From Anthonomus grandis grandis (Eukaryota; Arthropoda; Insecta; Coleoptera; Curculionidae): a DNA stretch of 64,000 nucleotides. A program made the position numbers and the translations under genes. The notes beneath the pieces were generated by a model, which worked only from the letters and a program-made list of their open reading frames with translations, was not told the origin of the DNA and ran no database searches. The stretch spans positions 31,971,127-32,035,126 of the forward strand of contig NC_065567.1 of NCBI RefSeq assembly GCF_022605725.1, written 5' to 3'. Position 1 is the stretch's first letter, and each line of letters begins with the position of its first letter. This document shows positions 47,261 through 58,287 of this stretch, in pieces.

Positions 47261-48560
47261 TTCGAATTTTCCTTTTGTAAATTTTATTGTCCAAGATTTA
47301 CATGATTTTTTCGCATTCCCTTCAAGTACAAGCTAACCCACAAACATTTACGAGTAAATGATTGCTTGCCGTGCTAACTTGAAGTTTTTAGCTGTTTTCG
47401 GGCGGGTTTAAGTGGCACGGGCTATTAAAATTATCGTCTAAGGCATCAAGGTCGACCCTAACGATTTTTTTCAGAACTTTATTATCCTTAAATTACCAAA
47501 TAAAAATACATCAGAAATGATTTATTAAGGTTATTTATAATATTTATGTTTTCTTGCTAGTTGAGATTTTTTTGAACAAAAAATAAGTGTACTGACCGGA
47601 TGACGTGTTCCAATTATATCTGGGAAATGTCAGTGCGTCGCCGCAGTAGGTGGGAGCAGCGGTAGGATACCTAACTATTTTAATAAGCTTGGACTATTGG
47701 ATGAATATTGGGTTCTTGTATTAACTGAGTACGTTTTCTCCACTGCATTAGAAAAATAGAGAAGCTGAGTTTTTTAAAATCTATTTTAAATTAAATTTTA
47801 ACTAAAATATAAAAAAAATAATCATGACTTTTAAAGGCCAATGTTTTATTTTAACAAACATGTTTTTTTTTTAACATGTAAGCGAAAATTGCCTTTTGAT
47901 ATGATTAATTCCAATGAAATTTTTATTAGGGATAAAGGGTGAACGTGATTAAACAAAAAAAGGCCGGTTTTTATTTCGAAAATGACCAATAAAACATGAA
48001 ATGTGGATCCCGAAAGCAAAAACTGAACACATCACATCCAGATAAACCGTTAGCCGTGTAATTTAATATATTATTTCCTGGGGGCTAAACTTACTTTATA
48101 AAAACAATTATTTTTTGTTCATACAACAATTATTTATTTATTAAATAATGTGCAACGTTGTTGCACATATTGCATTAGGAAATTAAACATCAGCTTTTTC
48201 CTGTGTATAAAATGTATTTGATTTTTCATTAACTCCATGCGAGTCTAAAAGCTAAAAACTGCATCAACGTCTGCTATAAAATGACCGAGACGTAAACTTC
48301 TAAAAGCTACATCGCACCGAAAATTTTCTCCCTTTTGTATTGCATGTAATAATTCAATTGTTCGAGCTCACTACGAAATATTACGTTGTCTTTAATTTAA
48401 TTTTCGGTAATAAAATTTTATCCCGGGCGTATTTTCTATTTATAAAACCAAAATGTTTTAAATTGAAATTGTTTTTTATTTTAATGTAGGAGGGAGAATT
48501 TACATCTATAAAGACTGTATGAAAACTATGCAGCAGATCAGTTTTTCCTTAAAATTCTTT
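47261..48560. other. Unassigned
   Basis: Non-repetitive. A GC-richer patch at 47590-47680 includes CAGTGCGTCGCCGCAG, echoing the previous repeat. A small hairpin GTGCAAC-GTT-GTTGCAC lies near 48150-48166. No gene is recognised. Confidence 0.3.
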
Positions 48561-49298
48561 AATGGATAATTGAGTTAGACAAATGCAACATTTATTTTCT
48601 CTATGTTGCTTGTCTTTCAGGTATTTTAATTGTGGTAACTATTTTACGTTAAGATGTATTAACAACAATTTTAAGAATAATAAAATATATTTATTAAATT
48701 CGTTTAATAACCTCAAAATTTACCTTAAAAATGGAAAATTTTGGAACCTACCTAGAAGATATATGGAAGCATTTGGATAGTGACATATTCTTCTGTTATT
48801 TTAGATCAAGTTAGGTTAGACCCTAGAACTCTGGATAGTCTCGTTTATTTTTAAAAGAAAAAGTATTTGAATTAACTGACTAATGTATTTGGCATTAAAA
48901 TCTTGAAAAGATCTCAATTTTAGCTATTTCTGGAATAGAAGTATGGATTACTTGATGGAATTTAAAAAAATATAACCTTTGAAACTAACAACAATTCATT
49001 CCTCTTTTATCAGCAAAATTCACCTGCAAAAATGAATAAATATAATACAATAATACAATAATACAATAAACTTAAGCACATATAATTTTTTGATAACTTT
49101 ATTTCGTTTAAAATATTTAATTTTAATTATTTTCGTTAGAAGATATTCGATTAAATGGATGATATTATTTTCTTTATTAGGATATAGGCTTGGACGAATT
49201 ACTTGCATTTTGGAGATTAAATACCTTGGATGATTTCCTTTCTTTATCATAATATTTAGCTCCAAAAATGCCAAATCCTGTTAGGCTATAAGATTATA
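48561..49298. other. A+T-rich sequence, duplicated in part at 53590-53750
   Basis: The segment 49160-49290 (ATATAGGCTTGGACGAATTA, TAATATTTAGCTCCAAAAAT) has a diverged counterpart at 53610-53750. Frames at 48583-48780 and 49020-49274 (minus) show no domain. Confidence 0.35.
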
Positions 49299-49300
49299 TA

Positions 49301-50473
49301 CAGGGTGTTTGGCGGAGGGTTAGCCAAACTTGGTGGGCATATAGATAGGCTCAGATAGAAGATATTTTCTTAATAAACTTGTGTTCTAAAAGTCTCGGGT
49401 TTTTTTATATCATTGATTTTGTGTTATTTTCAAAAAATTATGCCTTTTGACCTCAAATTTTTTCAGCATATTTTTCACGTTTTTTTTACATTTGTATTTA
49501 GTCTGTAATGAATCCTGAATCTAAAAAAATCAATATCAAGTACAAATAATACCGAAATAATTCGTTTTGAGCTCAAAAAGTTAATACAAGTAGGAAAAAA
49601 AGTTATGAAAGGTAACTTTAACTTGACGCAAAAAAAAACTAAAATCTATCAAGATGTTCAGGTAGTTTTAAAAACATCTCCAGTTAATACTCTTTTCAAT
49701 GATATACGATGTGTAACACAAAGCCGACTAACTTGCCACAATTCATGACTTTAAAGGACAATAAAGTAAAAAAAAATATTTTTTTAATTTTATGTATTTA
49801 CTTCAAAATTACAAATTTTATTAAAACTGCGCTCCCCTGGCTCTAATACAGGCCCTACGTTGCTGTCGCATTTCCACTGTCGTAAGACGAAGCCGCATCT
49901 CTTTTCTGATAGTTTGAAAAGCGGCATCGATTCTTTGAATGGTCAAATGAGGAGATCGTGGAACATGCTATGGGATTGTTGTTGTGATAACAACAATATG
50001 TGCTACATATTGTTGTTGTCATTTGACATTTGTCATTTGCGTGGTCTAACTTTTTAGCTTTCTTACGTACCTAAGTCGTTAATTTAGTATTGTGTCGTTT
50101 CTGTAATTGTTATTGTTATTGTTGCTAAGCTAATTTGTTGTTAAGTTAAAGTTTCCTTTCATAACTTTTTACTTGTATTAACTTTTTCAGCTCAAAACGA
50201 ATTATTTCGGTATTATTTGTACTTGATATTGATTTTTTTAGATTCAGGATACATTACAGATTAAATACAAATGTAAAAAAAGCGTGAAAATAATGCTGAA
50301 AAAATTTAAAGATGTCAAAAGGCATAATTTTTTAAAAATCCTGAAAATAACACAAAATCAATGATATATAAAAACCCGAGACTTTTAGAACACAAGTTTA
50401 TTAAGAAAATATCTTCTATCTGAGCCTATCTATATACCCACCAAGTTTGGCTAACCCTCCGCCAAACACCCTG
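49301..50473 (-). mobile_element. Non-autonomous mariner-derived element
   Basis: Very well-matched inverted repeats of about 320 bp (49301-49620 and about 50155-50473) begin CAGGGTGTTTGGCGGAGGGT and are flanked by TA on both sides. Internal sequence is short and includes the C-terminal end of a transposase. The arms are nearly identical (GCCAAACTTGGTGGGCATAT, then AAGTCTCGGGTTTTTTTATA), so this copy is younger than the other transposons here. Confidence 0.85.
49832..49943 (-). pseudogene. Mariner-like transposase C-terminus
   Basis: Minus strand reads IDAAFQTIRKEMRLRL, then TVEMRQQRRACIRARGAQF and a stop. This resembles the conserved end of mariner-like transposases (RIRDAF...MRRRARMCIQNRGGHFE). 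The rest of the transposase is deleted. The element could move only with a transposase supplied elsewhere. Confidence 0.7.
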
Positions 50474-51480
50474 TATATACATATATTTTCTATCCCTTGA
50501 AATGAATATAAACCTAATAGTAAAGGCTTAAATGGATAGGATAGGGGACTTAACGTCCTTTTTTTATATTTTCCAGTCATTAACTACTCTCAATTATTTT
50601 TTTTTATTTCACGCATTTGGTATAATTTGTTGCTTTTCAGACATTGCGATTAATTTGTAATTGTTTTTCCAGACAATTAATAGTATTTTAATTTCTTTTT
50701 GGGACACTGAAAATTATTTTTTTTTTCAAAGCATTTGGTACCATTTTCTGTTTTCCAGGCCATGCAATAAATTCCTAATTGTTTTTTATCGGATTTTGAC
50801 GTCGTTTTTCATACTTTCCAAGTATTGGAAATTATTATTTTTTTTATTCTTTCAGGGATTTCATGACATTTTTAATATTTTTAGTCATTGTAAATAATAA
50901 TCTTTTAATGTTTTTCCAGCCATATCAATTAATTTTTTGTTTTGTTTTCCAGGCATTAAAATTTATTTTGAATTATATTTTTTACGGTTTTGACGCCATT
51001 TCTCATATTTTGGAGCCATTACATTTAATTTTTAGTTTTTCTCAGGGTTTGACATCGTTTTTTATATTCTCAAGTTATTGGAAATAATTTTTTTCTAGAG
51101 ATTTGATGTCATTTTTGATATTTTACAGCTATTGGAAATTATTTTTCATTATTTTTTCAAGCATTTCGTGCTATTTTTTTTTGTTTTCCAAACATTTGAA
51201 TTAAATTTTTATTATTTTTTTAAAGAATGAAATAGACTTGGGATTCATTTTGAATGATTTTTCAAGGGAAGCTTAGTTTTCTAGGCAATTCATGATATTT
51301 TTTTTTGCTTTTCCAGGCATTACAATTGATTTTGTATCGTTTTTTCCTAGATGTAATTTTTTATGTTTTAATTAATTTTTCAAAGATTTGACGTCATTTT
51401 TTATGTCTTTCAGCCATTGGAAATTTTTTTTCGGGCATTAATTTTAATTTTCCAGAGATTTCACTAATTTTTTATTAAGT
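50474..51480 (-). repeat. ~30-bp minisatellite, reverse orientation, block 5
   Basis: The plus strand shows TTTTCCAGGCATT, TTTTCCAGCCATA and TTTTTATATTCTCAAG, and GACGCCATTTTTCAT or GACATCGTTTTTTAT words, every 30-60 bp. This is the reverse complement of the 8.5-25 kb array, with its own drift (T-richer). The frames at 50661-50897 and 50863-51087 are T-rich read-through. Confidence 0.6.
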
Positions 51481-53182
51481 AATAATAATTTTATAACAAA
51501 AAATATAAAGGGAAATAATGCATTTATTTACATTTAAAAATGTGTAGATAGCCATGAAAAAAACAAATTAAACCAAGATAATACAAGCAAATAACAATTT
51601 CAAACTAAATACAAATAAAAACAAACAATAAACTAACAAAAATAAATACAAATAAAATAAAAACAACAAACAAAAAAATTAAAAGTTAACCGCTAGTAAA
51701 TTTTTAAAATTTCTACTAATCCACCATTGTTTTCTATGCATTTTACATTCCTTTTGCCTACATTTAAAATAACTTGCTCTGGAGTAATTTCTGAACAAAC
51801 CTGGATTATTCTGACTTGTAGATCTTCTAAATTTTGAGGTCTTGATTTATACACTTTTTTTTAAGTAAGCCCCAGAGAAAAAAATCGAGTGGCGTTAAGT
51901 CAGGGGATCTCGGTGGCCACTCAACGAAAGGACTGTTTCGTCCTATCCAACAGTTTTCAAAATGTTGATTTAACCAGTCTCTTACTAAACAAGCATTATG
52001 GACAGGACAACCATCCAATTGAAACTTCAAATTAAGGTGATATCTTAAGGGTAAATCTTCTAATGCGTTCGAAAATTAATTCTCAAGAAAATTCAAAAAT
52101 TCAATTTTATTCAAATTACCATTAAAGGAAAAAGGGCCAATAATTTTGTCGCTAAGTATTCCACACCAAACGTTAATTTTTTGCGAATACCATCTCCTTG
52201 CATTTATTATAAATTCTGGATTCTGCACGGACCAGTGGCGGCAATTTTGACTGGAGACTACGCCATTTGTGGTAAAAGTGGCTTCATCGCTAAAAAGGAT
52301 TTCATCTAGAAAGTTTCTGTTGTTTAAATATTCTCCCTGAAGCCAATAGCAAAATTCTAATCTTCTTGCCTGTTCACCATCCTCTAAGGTGTGCAAAAAT
52401 TTTGGCTTAAATGCTTTTATGCTATTTTTTTGCAAACTTCTTCTTATACTTTCTCTGGAGATGTTAAGGACCAAACTAGCCGTTCTGACACTACTTCGAG
52501 GATTGCCGTTAAAATATTCCAAAATGTAATTTTCATTTATTCTGAGCCCACGCTGTCCATTATGTCTATTTTTAAGTAGATTTTTCGAAACAGATCCTGT
52601 TTCATTGAAAATTTTATTAACACGTTGCACAGTACTTAGACCTACTGGTCTATCAGGATGCCTAATATTAAATTCTTTGGCAGCTTATCTCATCGAACGC
52701 GTGTTACCACCAACAAGACGAATAATTTCAATTTTTTCTCTTAAATTTAAATTTTCCATGAATACTAATACTATCTAAACACGTTCTATTACCACTTTTG
52801 ACAGTTAGATGTCAAATGTGACAATTCAATATTTCAATAATTTTTAGAGACAATTTAGAAGTAAAGCGCATTTCTTTTTTTTTATCATAAAATTGTTATT
52901 GTTTAATATTTTTTAGTGAAATTTGGTATAGGGCCGTTTTGGGGGATGCCGAATCCAGTGGTATGCAACAATTTTTTGCTAAAAAATGCCTAGTATGGTT
53001 TCTTAAAATTTGGCCCTTAAAAACTGACATTAGTAGGCCTTGGAATTTGCATGGCAGATTTTTGTTTTTTGTTATAATGATGCAGTTTTTCTGGACCTAA
53101 CATTTAAAAAAAACCCGAGCAAAATCGCACCAAAAATAAACTTTTTATCAGGGTGACCCGAAAACAAATGGGTCACACTGTA
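51481..53182 (-). mobile_element. Mariner-like DNA transposon, third family, nearly intact ORF
   Basis: The right terminus is near 53180 (read inverted, CAGTGTGACCCATTTG, after TA), with a leader of about 420 bp before the transposase ATG. The left terminus is not recognisable, and sequence passes from an A-rich tail (51540-51680) into array DNA near 51480. It is inserted in, or has replaced part of, the reversed minisatellite array. Confidence 0.75.
51693..52759 (-). pseudogene. Mariner-like transposase, two stops and one frameshift
   Basis: ATG at 52759 starts MENLNLREKIEIIRLVGG and NTRSMR, then an in-frame TAA. The same frame continues with a helix-turn-helix region (RTASLVLNISRESIRRSLQK), FSDEATFTTNG (first catalytic Asp, about 52290) and VWCGILSDKIIGPF. 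A second TAA lies at 52076-52078. The frame resumes with FQLDGCPVHNACLVRDWL (second Asp, about 52015) and WPPRSPDLTPLDFFLWG (third Asp, about 51905). A one-base shift in the A8 run near 51860 leads to the C-terminus, ending at TAG 51693-51695. It is about 355 residues, the usual mariner length, with all catalytic residues kept. Only three point lesions separate it from an open frame. Confidence 0.85.
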
Positions 53183-53640
53183 TATTTTCCAGGGTAATTT
53201 ATAGTTGTTTTTCTAGGCATTTCGTTATATTTTTTTTGTTTTTTTCTTCATTTTTCCAAAAATTTGACGTCTGTTTTGATGGTTTTGAATCACTGAAAAT
53301 GCTTGTTAATTGTCCTTTTGTTCAAAAATTTGATATCGATTTTTGCTCTCCAGGCATTGCAATTAAATTTGAATTATTTTTTTTTATATTTATTTGAAAT
53401 GTCATTTTATTATCTCTGTTATTGTTTTCCATGCATTTAAGATGATTTTTAATCATAATTTCTCCAGACAATATTTATTGACGGCATTTTTATATTTTTC
53501 AAACATTGGAAATAATTTTTATTTATTTTTCCAGGCATTTCATGTCAGATCACAGAAATTAGAAAATGCTTTTAGAGAATATTTGATTTCCTGGATAACA
53601 TCATTTTTTTATAGGAGTATAGGCTTGAATTAATTACCAG
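53183..53640 (-). repeat. ~30-bp minisatellite, reverse orientation, block 6
   Basis: The array resumes after the transposon: TTTTTCTAGGCATTTCG, CTCTCCAGGCATTGC, TTTTTCCAGGCATTTCATG. The frame at 53394-53633 passes through it and is not a gene. Confidence 0.55.
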
Positions 53641-53990
53641 AATTAAGAGGTTCAAAATCCTGGAATATTTCCAAATTTCACTCGTTTAACCCGAAAATTT
53701 AGCTCTACAAATCCCAAATTTTAAAAGCTTATTAGGTTTACAAGGATAAAATTATGGAATACTAAAATTAGGAGAAATAATACCCAAGCATCACACGATA
53801 GTTAAATAAACGTTTACTTTTAGTATACGCCAGATGTACATTTTTAGTTGCACTTCAACAATAAATATCGGATAAAATGTACGCGTGATATACGTTGAGT
53901 TACAAAGAAAAATAATTTTTACCAATGGTGCCCATAAGGGATTTATCGTAAATATTATTTAATAAAAAAAAGTATATGACTACATTTTTC
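53641..53990. other. Unassigned; part is a copy of 49160-49290
   Basis: 53641-53750 resembles 49180-49290 (AAATTTAGCTCTACAAATCC, TTATTAGG(T/C)T). The remainder is A+T-rich. Confidence 0.35.
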
Positions 53991-54490
53991 TAAAATAAAT
54001 TTTATTTTCTAAATCCTTGTTTAGTTTTGAGCACATATATCTTAATTTTGTATATACTATATTAATTACTTTGTATATATAATAATAAATATTTAATACA
54101 AAAACACTGTTATTAGATTAGCAATTATGGACGAAAGACGGTGATTTTTCAAAAGAATTTCTTACTTGGCAAAGGTTTGGGGTGGGTGGGGGGGTAACGG
54201 TTATTTTGATAAAAAGCAATGTTTCTGAAGAAAATATATATTTAATATTTAACTTAATTACACTGTTTATTATTTGATATAATTTTATATATAAATATTT
54301 AAAATAAACACAGCCTGATTAGATTGAATAATATGGACGAAAAACAGTGAGTTTGTGTGTTTAAAAACTGGATATGTATATCCCGTGTCAGTTGTTTTAA
54401 AGGCGACAATTTTCTCCCTTTGTTAACAGAATCGTATATGATATATCTATATTCTACAGTTTAATACATCAAAAATCACTAAAAATCGTT
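53991..54490 (-). repeat. Foldback repeat, copy 3 (inverted)
   Basis: Reverse-complement copy of the 838-1450 and 1645-2262 repeats. It has GGGGTGGGTGGGGGGGTAA (54180-54198), GAAAAACAGTGA, GTTTAAAAACTGGATATG, then AGAATCGTATATGATATA and CTACAGTTTAAT. It is more diverged than copies 1 and 2 are from each other. Confidence 0.6.
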
Positions 54491-56485
54491 GAATAAATAT
54501 ATATTTAACGATAATAATATATGATGTGTTGCTTGGGTAAAATTCAACAAATTAGCAAAAACGTAATTTTCTTCATAAAGGCAAAATTCTTGATTAATTA
54601 TGAATATTACAACCTCATAAGATTCTTAATATTATTTTTTAATAAACCCTTAGTTTCCTCACTTTATTTTTTTATTTTAATAATTTTAAAATACCATTGA
54701 TCCAGGACCAGCAAAAAATAATTTTTTCATAATATTAACACTCTATTTATTTTCTTTTAAATCCTCTCCATTTATCCCAAATAAACGAAAACTTTCCCAT
54801 TAATAGCAACACCTAAAATAAAACTACTTGACAAAACCAACAACATATCTAAGGTCATAGAACTAACATCATCAAGTTTCTTACGCCCCTTTGTTGCCGC
54901 TGGAAAAGTTTTTTTCCTTGTCGCTTTTGTTTCACCTTAATGAAGCCAATAAGCAGAAACACTCTCTCACTTTATCTGTTGTATTAAGGTTTTCTTTTTG
55001 CTCGACTATTCTGGGGTTGCATTATAGCTATAAGATTAATGAATATATATTCAGTGTAACGTATTAAATCATTCAAACAAACTACCCCTTTAACCTTTTA
55101 CCTTTACGCTAAAGCTTTCGACTCCTATTTAAACTAAGGGAACAAAAAGTGCACCCCTATAGCAAAATCTTACTGGATAACGAAGTTCGAATCCCGAACA
55201 ATCGATTTCATTGCATTCAAGACGCTTGTCTAATGTTAGAGTACAAGTCCAAATAATCTCAGCGTAACTGGGCGTATTATTCGAATTCAGAGACTCCATT
55301 CGAAGGTATCGCCCCTTCTTTTATTTTTTGCTGTTTTCATCTCATCCCTTTCAATAGCCGGGGGTTAAAATGTGTAGAAAGTTTTAAGTTAAAAAAATTC
55401 CCGAGCCAATATCTGTTTAAGCGCTTAAGGGTTTTGTGGTAGAACGTGCTTTTATTCGCCGGCAGGCAAATTTTGTTTTAAGTCTTGAATAACCAAACAA
55501 GTGATTAATGGAGCACATGGAAAAACAAGTAGGTTCAAAAAGTGCATAATTTACAATGGAGAAGAGTCAGTAAGTGGAGACTTACTTGAGAAGATTAATG
55601 GTGTCAGAAAGTAGCCCACGGCGTTTTTAATATAATGAACTTCCAGCGAGGCAAGGAAATGCATTGAAAAACTTCTTTAATTAGCTTAAAATATGTTCTT
55701 TTTCTGAAATTATTATTTATAGAAGGTAACATTTTTGAAACGTTTCAATTTTACCCCATATTTACCAGTATTAGGGAAAAAAAATCATTCTCTATCACTG
55801 GGAAGGCAGTTTCAGGAGGAAAGTACTAAAAAATCCTGTTATTTACATATCCGAGGAAATTTGACGTCAAAATAAAATACTAAATCAATGTAAAATAATT
55901 TAATTTTAATACCCATAACTATCAAATTAATTTCATAAAAAATAACAGTACAGAAACTATGAAGAAAACTCTTTACCTCCTCGTGCTATATATCCAGTAT
56001 AGTTAACATTGGTAAATAACGAGTTGGCTTTTAGAGTTTTCCCTTGTTTCATTCGACCCACGTGTTTTCCGAAAATCGGGAAAACTCAGACAATTCAATT
56101 TAAGCGAATTGCGAATGTTAATTACACGCGTATTTCAAAAGAGTTTCACATAGTTTTAGATAAGATTAATTAGATTTTCTCTTTTTGGGCGTGAGGCAAA
56201 AACTTTATTTATTAATGCCGGCAATCCGGGCTGTTTTTAATTAATAATTGAGTTTTTCCAGAAATCAATTTTTTTTATGGAAATAATAATTCCTGCCAAT
56301 AAAACGTATGTTTTTTAGGTTGTTTGTGTCAATTATTGTCGTTTTTTTTTTTATAAGAAATGCTAGAACACAGTTTTTTGCAGTAGTAGAATGTCTTCGG
56401 AAATTTATGACTTAAAGTTGCAAAAAATTGCAGATATATTTTTTTTTTATTTGCAGATGTGTTTAATGCATCAGGGGATATTTTT
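54491..56485. other. Unassigned, largely non-repetitive
   Basis: Moderate composition and no gene recognised. A sequence resembling a tRNA B box (GTTCGAATCC at about 55182) is not part of a foldable tRNA. Patches at 55250-55330 and 56030-56250 are less A+T-rich and could be conserved non-coding DNA. Confidence 0.3.
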
Positions 56486-56990
56486 TGATGTACGAAAAAT
56501 TGGAAAATGTACCCAAACTAATGAGTGTTCTAAAGAAAAAGTGGATTAATTTCCCCAATTTCTTATTGACTTTCATGAAAATTAATGTCGTGGAATAAGT
56601 GTTTAATTTAGAATAAAAAGTGTATTTATGAAAATTTAAAAATTTTGAATAACTAAGGAATTTCCCTAATTTCTCACTGACTTTCATGAATTAACTCTGT
56701 AAAAAGAACTCTTAATTTAGAACAAAAAGTGTATTTTCTAAAATATTGAAGAATTTCAGAGTTAAAAAGAAAAAAGTGTCCAAACTTATGAGTGTCTAAG
56801 TGGAAAAACTGGCATAATTTTTCCAATTTTCTTCCTAATTTCATGAAAATTAACTCCGTGAAAAGGATTTTTAATTTAGAATAAAAACTGTATCCATAAA
56901 TATTTTCAAAAACTTAGGAATTTTAGAGTTAAAGGAAAAAATTGGAAAATGTGTCCAAGCTAATGACTTTCTAAATGGGAAGCCTGAGTG
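56486..56990 (+). repeat. Tandem repeat of ~170-270-bp units
   Basis: The words (TTGGAAAAT)GTACCCAAACTAATGAGTG, TTTCATGAAAATTAA, TTTAATTTAGAATAAAAA and GTGTAT recur near 56500, 56785 and 56945, with half-units near 56660 and 56850. There are no coding frames besides a low-complexity 74-codon minus frame. Confidence 0.55.
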
Positions 56991-57195
56991 ATGGAATTAT
57001 ATATGAATACTAACTTTTAAAAAAATTAAATTTATTCAAATAATTCTGCACAAAAAAAGGGTTGACTATCTATTTAACTACGATCTTTGTTACTCGAAAA
57101 TTAAAAGATAAGTGAAAAATAAAACTAATTATGGGAACTAATATTACTTATAAATGCTTATTTTGCGATACAATTAATAATGATGTAAAATGTAC

Positions 57196-57470
57196 TCTCG
57201 TATTTCCGAAGGGGTTGGAAATAATCAAGTTGTCCAAAAGTTAATCGATCCGAGTAATTGGAAATTTATCTGCGCATAATTTTTTGTTAACCTGTCGGAA
57301 ATCAATGACCAAACGCCAATTTTTTTTTTCGTTATTTCTGATTGTGATGGCTCTATTATTTGATCTTCTAGCATTTTGTCCACTTGTCTGTTTATCTCAT
57401 TTATTTGTGAATACGGCGTTTTGTAATTCTTTATATAGATTTTGTAATTCTTTATGGTGTAGCATCCGTT
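57196..57470 (-). pseudogene. Ty3/gypsy RT, N-terminal fragment
   Basis: Across frames the minus strand reads NYKTPYSQINEINRQVDKML, EDQIIEPSQSEI, WRLVIDFRQVNKKLCADKFP and RID, the connection and first motif of Ty3/gypsy RT (W-x-VVDYR-x-LN). The catalytic YVDD region is not present. Sequence similarity fades below about 57200. Confidence 0.7.
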
Positions 57471-57825
57471 AAACGCAATTTTTGCTCATAAAAATTATTG
57501 GCATGACAAAAATATCTGAAAACTCTTGACATAAGTTTATCATTTCTTGCCTAGCAAAATCTGGCATTGACGAAGTGTCCAGTTCTTTTAATAACCTTTG
57601 GTTTCCATTTTGTTTATTTTTATCGTCGTTACTATTTGTACAGAAAATATCGTATTCATTTAAACTTGTGTATTTAATTTGTGGATTTTTTATAGTGACA
57701 CTTTCAAAATTTGTGTTTAAAATTTTGACATATGGGCTTTCACTAGATACTATTGTTCCGGCTATAAAAACTCCTGGAGATATCTCTCCCTTTGTCACTA
57801 CTGAGTCAGACTTAACTTCTCGCAA
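57469..57825 (-). pseudogene. Ty3/gypsy protease-RT linker
   Basis: Frame with INCLREVKSDSVVTKGEI, then PGVFIAGTIV and ARQEMINLCQEFSDIF. The PGVF-(V/I)-A-x-TIV box and the CQEFSDIF box (seen just before RT in Ty3/gypsy pol) identify it. A frameshift separates it from the protease upstream. Confidence 0.65.
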
Positions 57826-57938
57826 GCAGTTTATTTTTCTTATGACTTCACATCAAGGTGGATGCTTAATATTTCATCTCCCGGACTATTATAGATTGGC
57901 ACATTAACATTCCCATGAGAAGTCTTGAGAGTCATGAG

Positions 57939-58238
57939 CTATTTATTATAGTCTAGTTGACAGCCATATTTTGAAATAAAGTTTCTTCCAAGAATTCCAT
58001 CAGCAGGAATTGGAAAATCTTGCTCTACGATTTGGAAATTATGAGAAAAAACATAGTCCTGTATAAAAATAGAAGTATCGGTAGTACCTATAGAGCTTGT
58101 ATAACCAGATGTCACGCCCTTAATTCTACATGTATTTGCTCTATTAACAATTTGTGATGGATGAACTTTAGTTCTTTTAAACAGTGATACGTCGGCTCCT
58201 GTGTCAACAAGTAAAGTGATTGGTTGACTTCCTGTCAT
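57939..58238 (-). pseudogene. Ty3/gypsy aspartic protease
   Basis: Retropepsin-type protease that processes Gag-Pol. LLVDTGADVSLFKR holds the catalytic D-T-G, and IPADGILGRNFI is the second conserved box. The domain is open throughout its 100 codons and then stops after QLDYNK. It is continuous in sequence with gag upstream but in a different frame. Confidence 0.8.
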
Positions 58239-58287
58239 ATTTGTTTCAACAACTACAAAATTTGAAAGTGTTCCATATTAAAAATTT

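Noticed and set aside
48145..48170. GTGCAAC/GTTGCAC hairpin as a possible terminator or miRNA
   Set aside because: Arms of only 7 bp, no extended stem.
55170..55215. tRNA-like B box (GTTCGAATCC)
   Set aside because: The flanks cannot form a T stem or acceptor stem, and there is no A box at the right distance. It is a small GTTCG...CGAAC palindrome.
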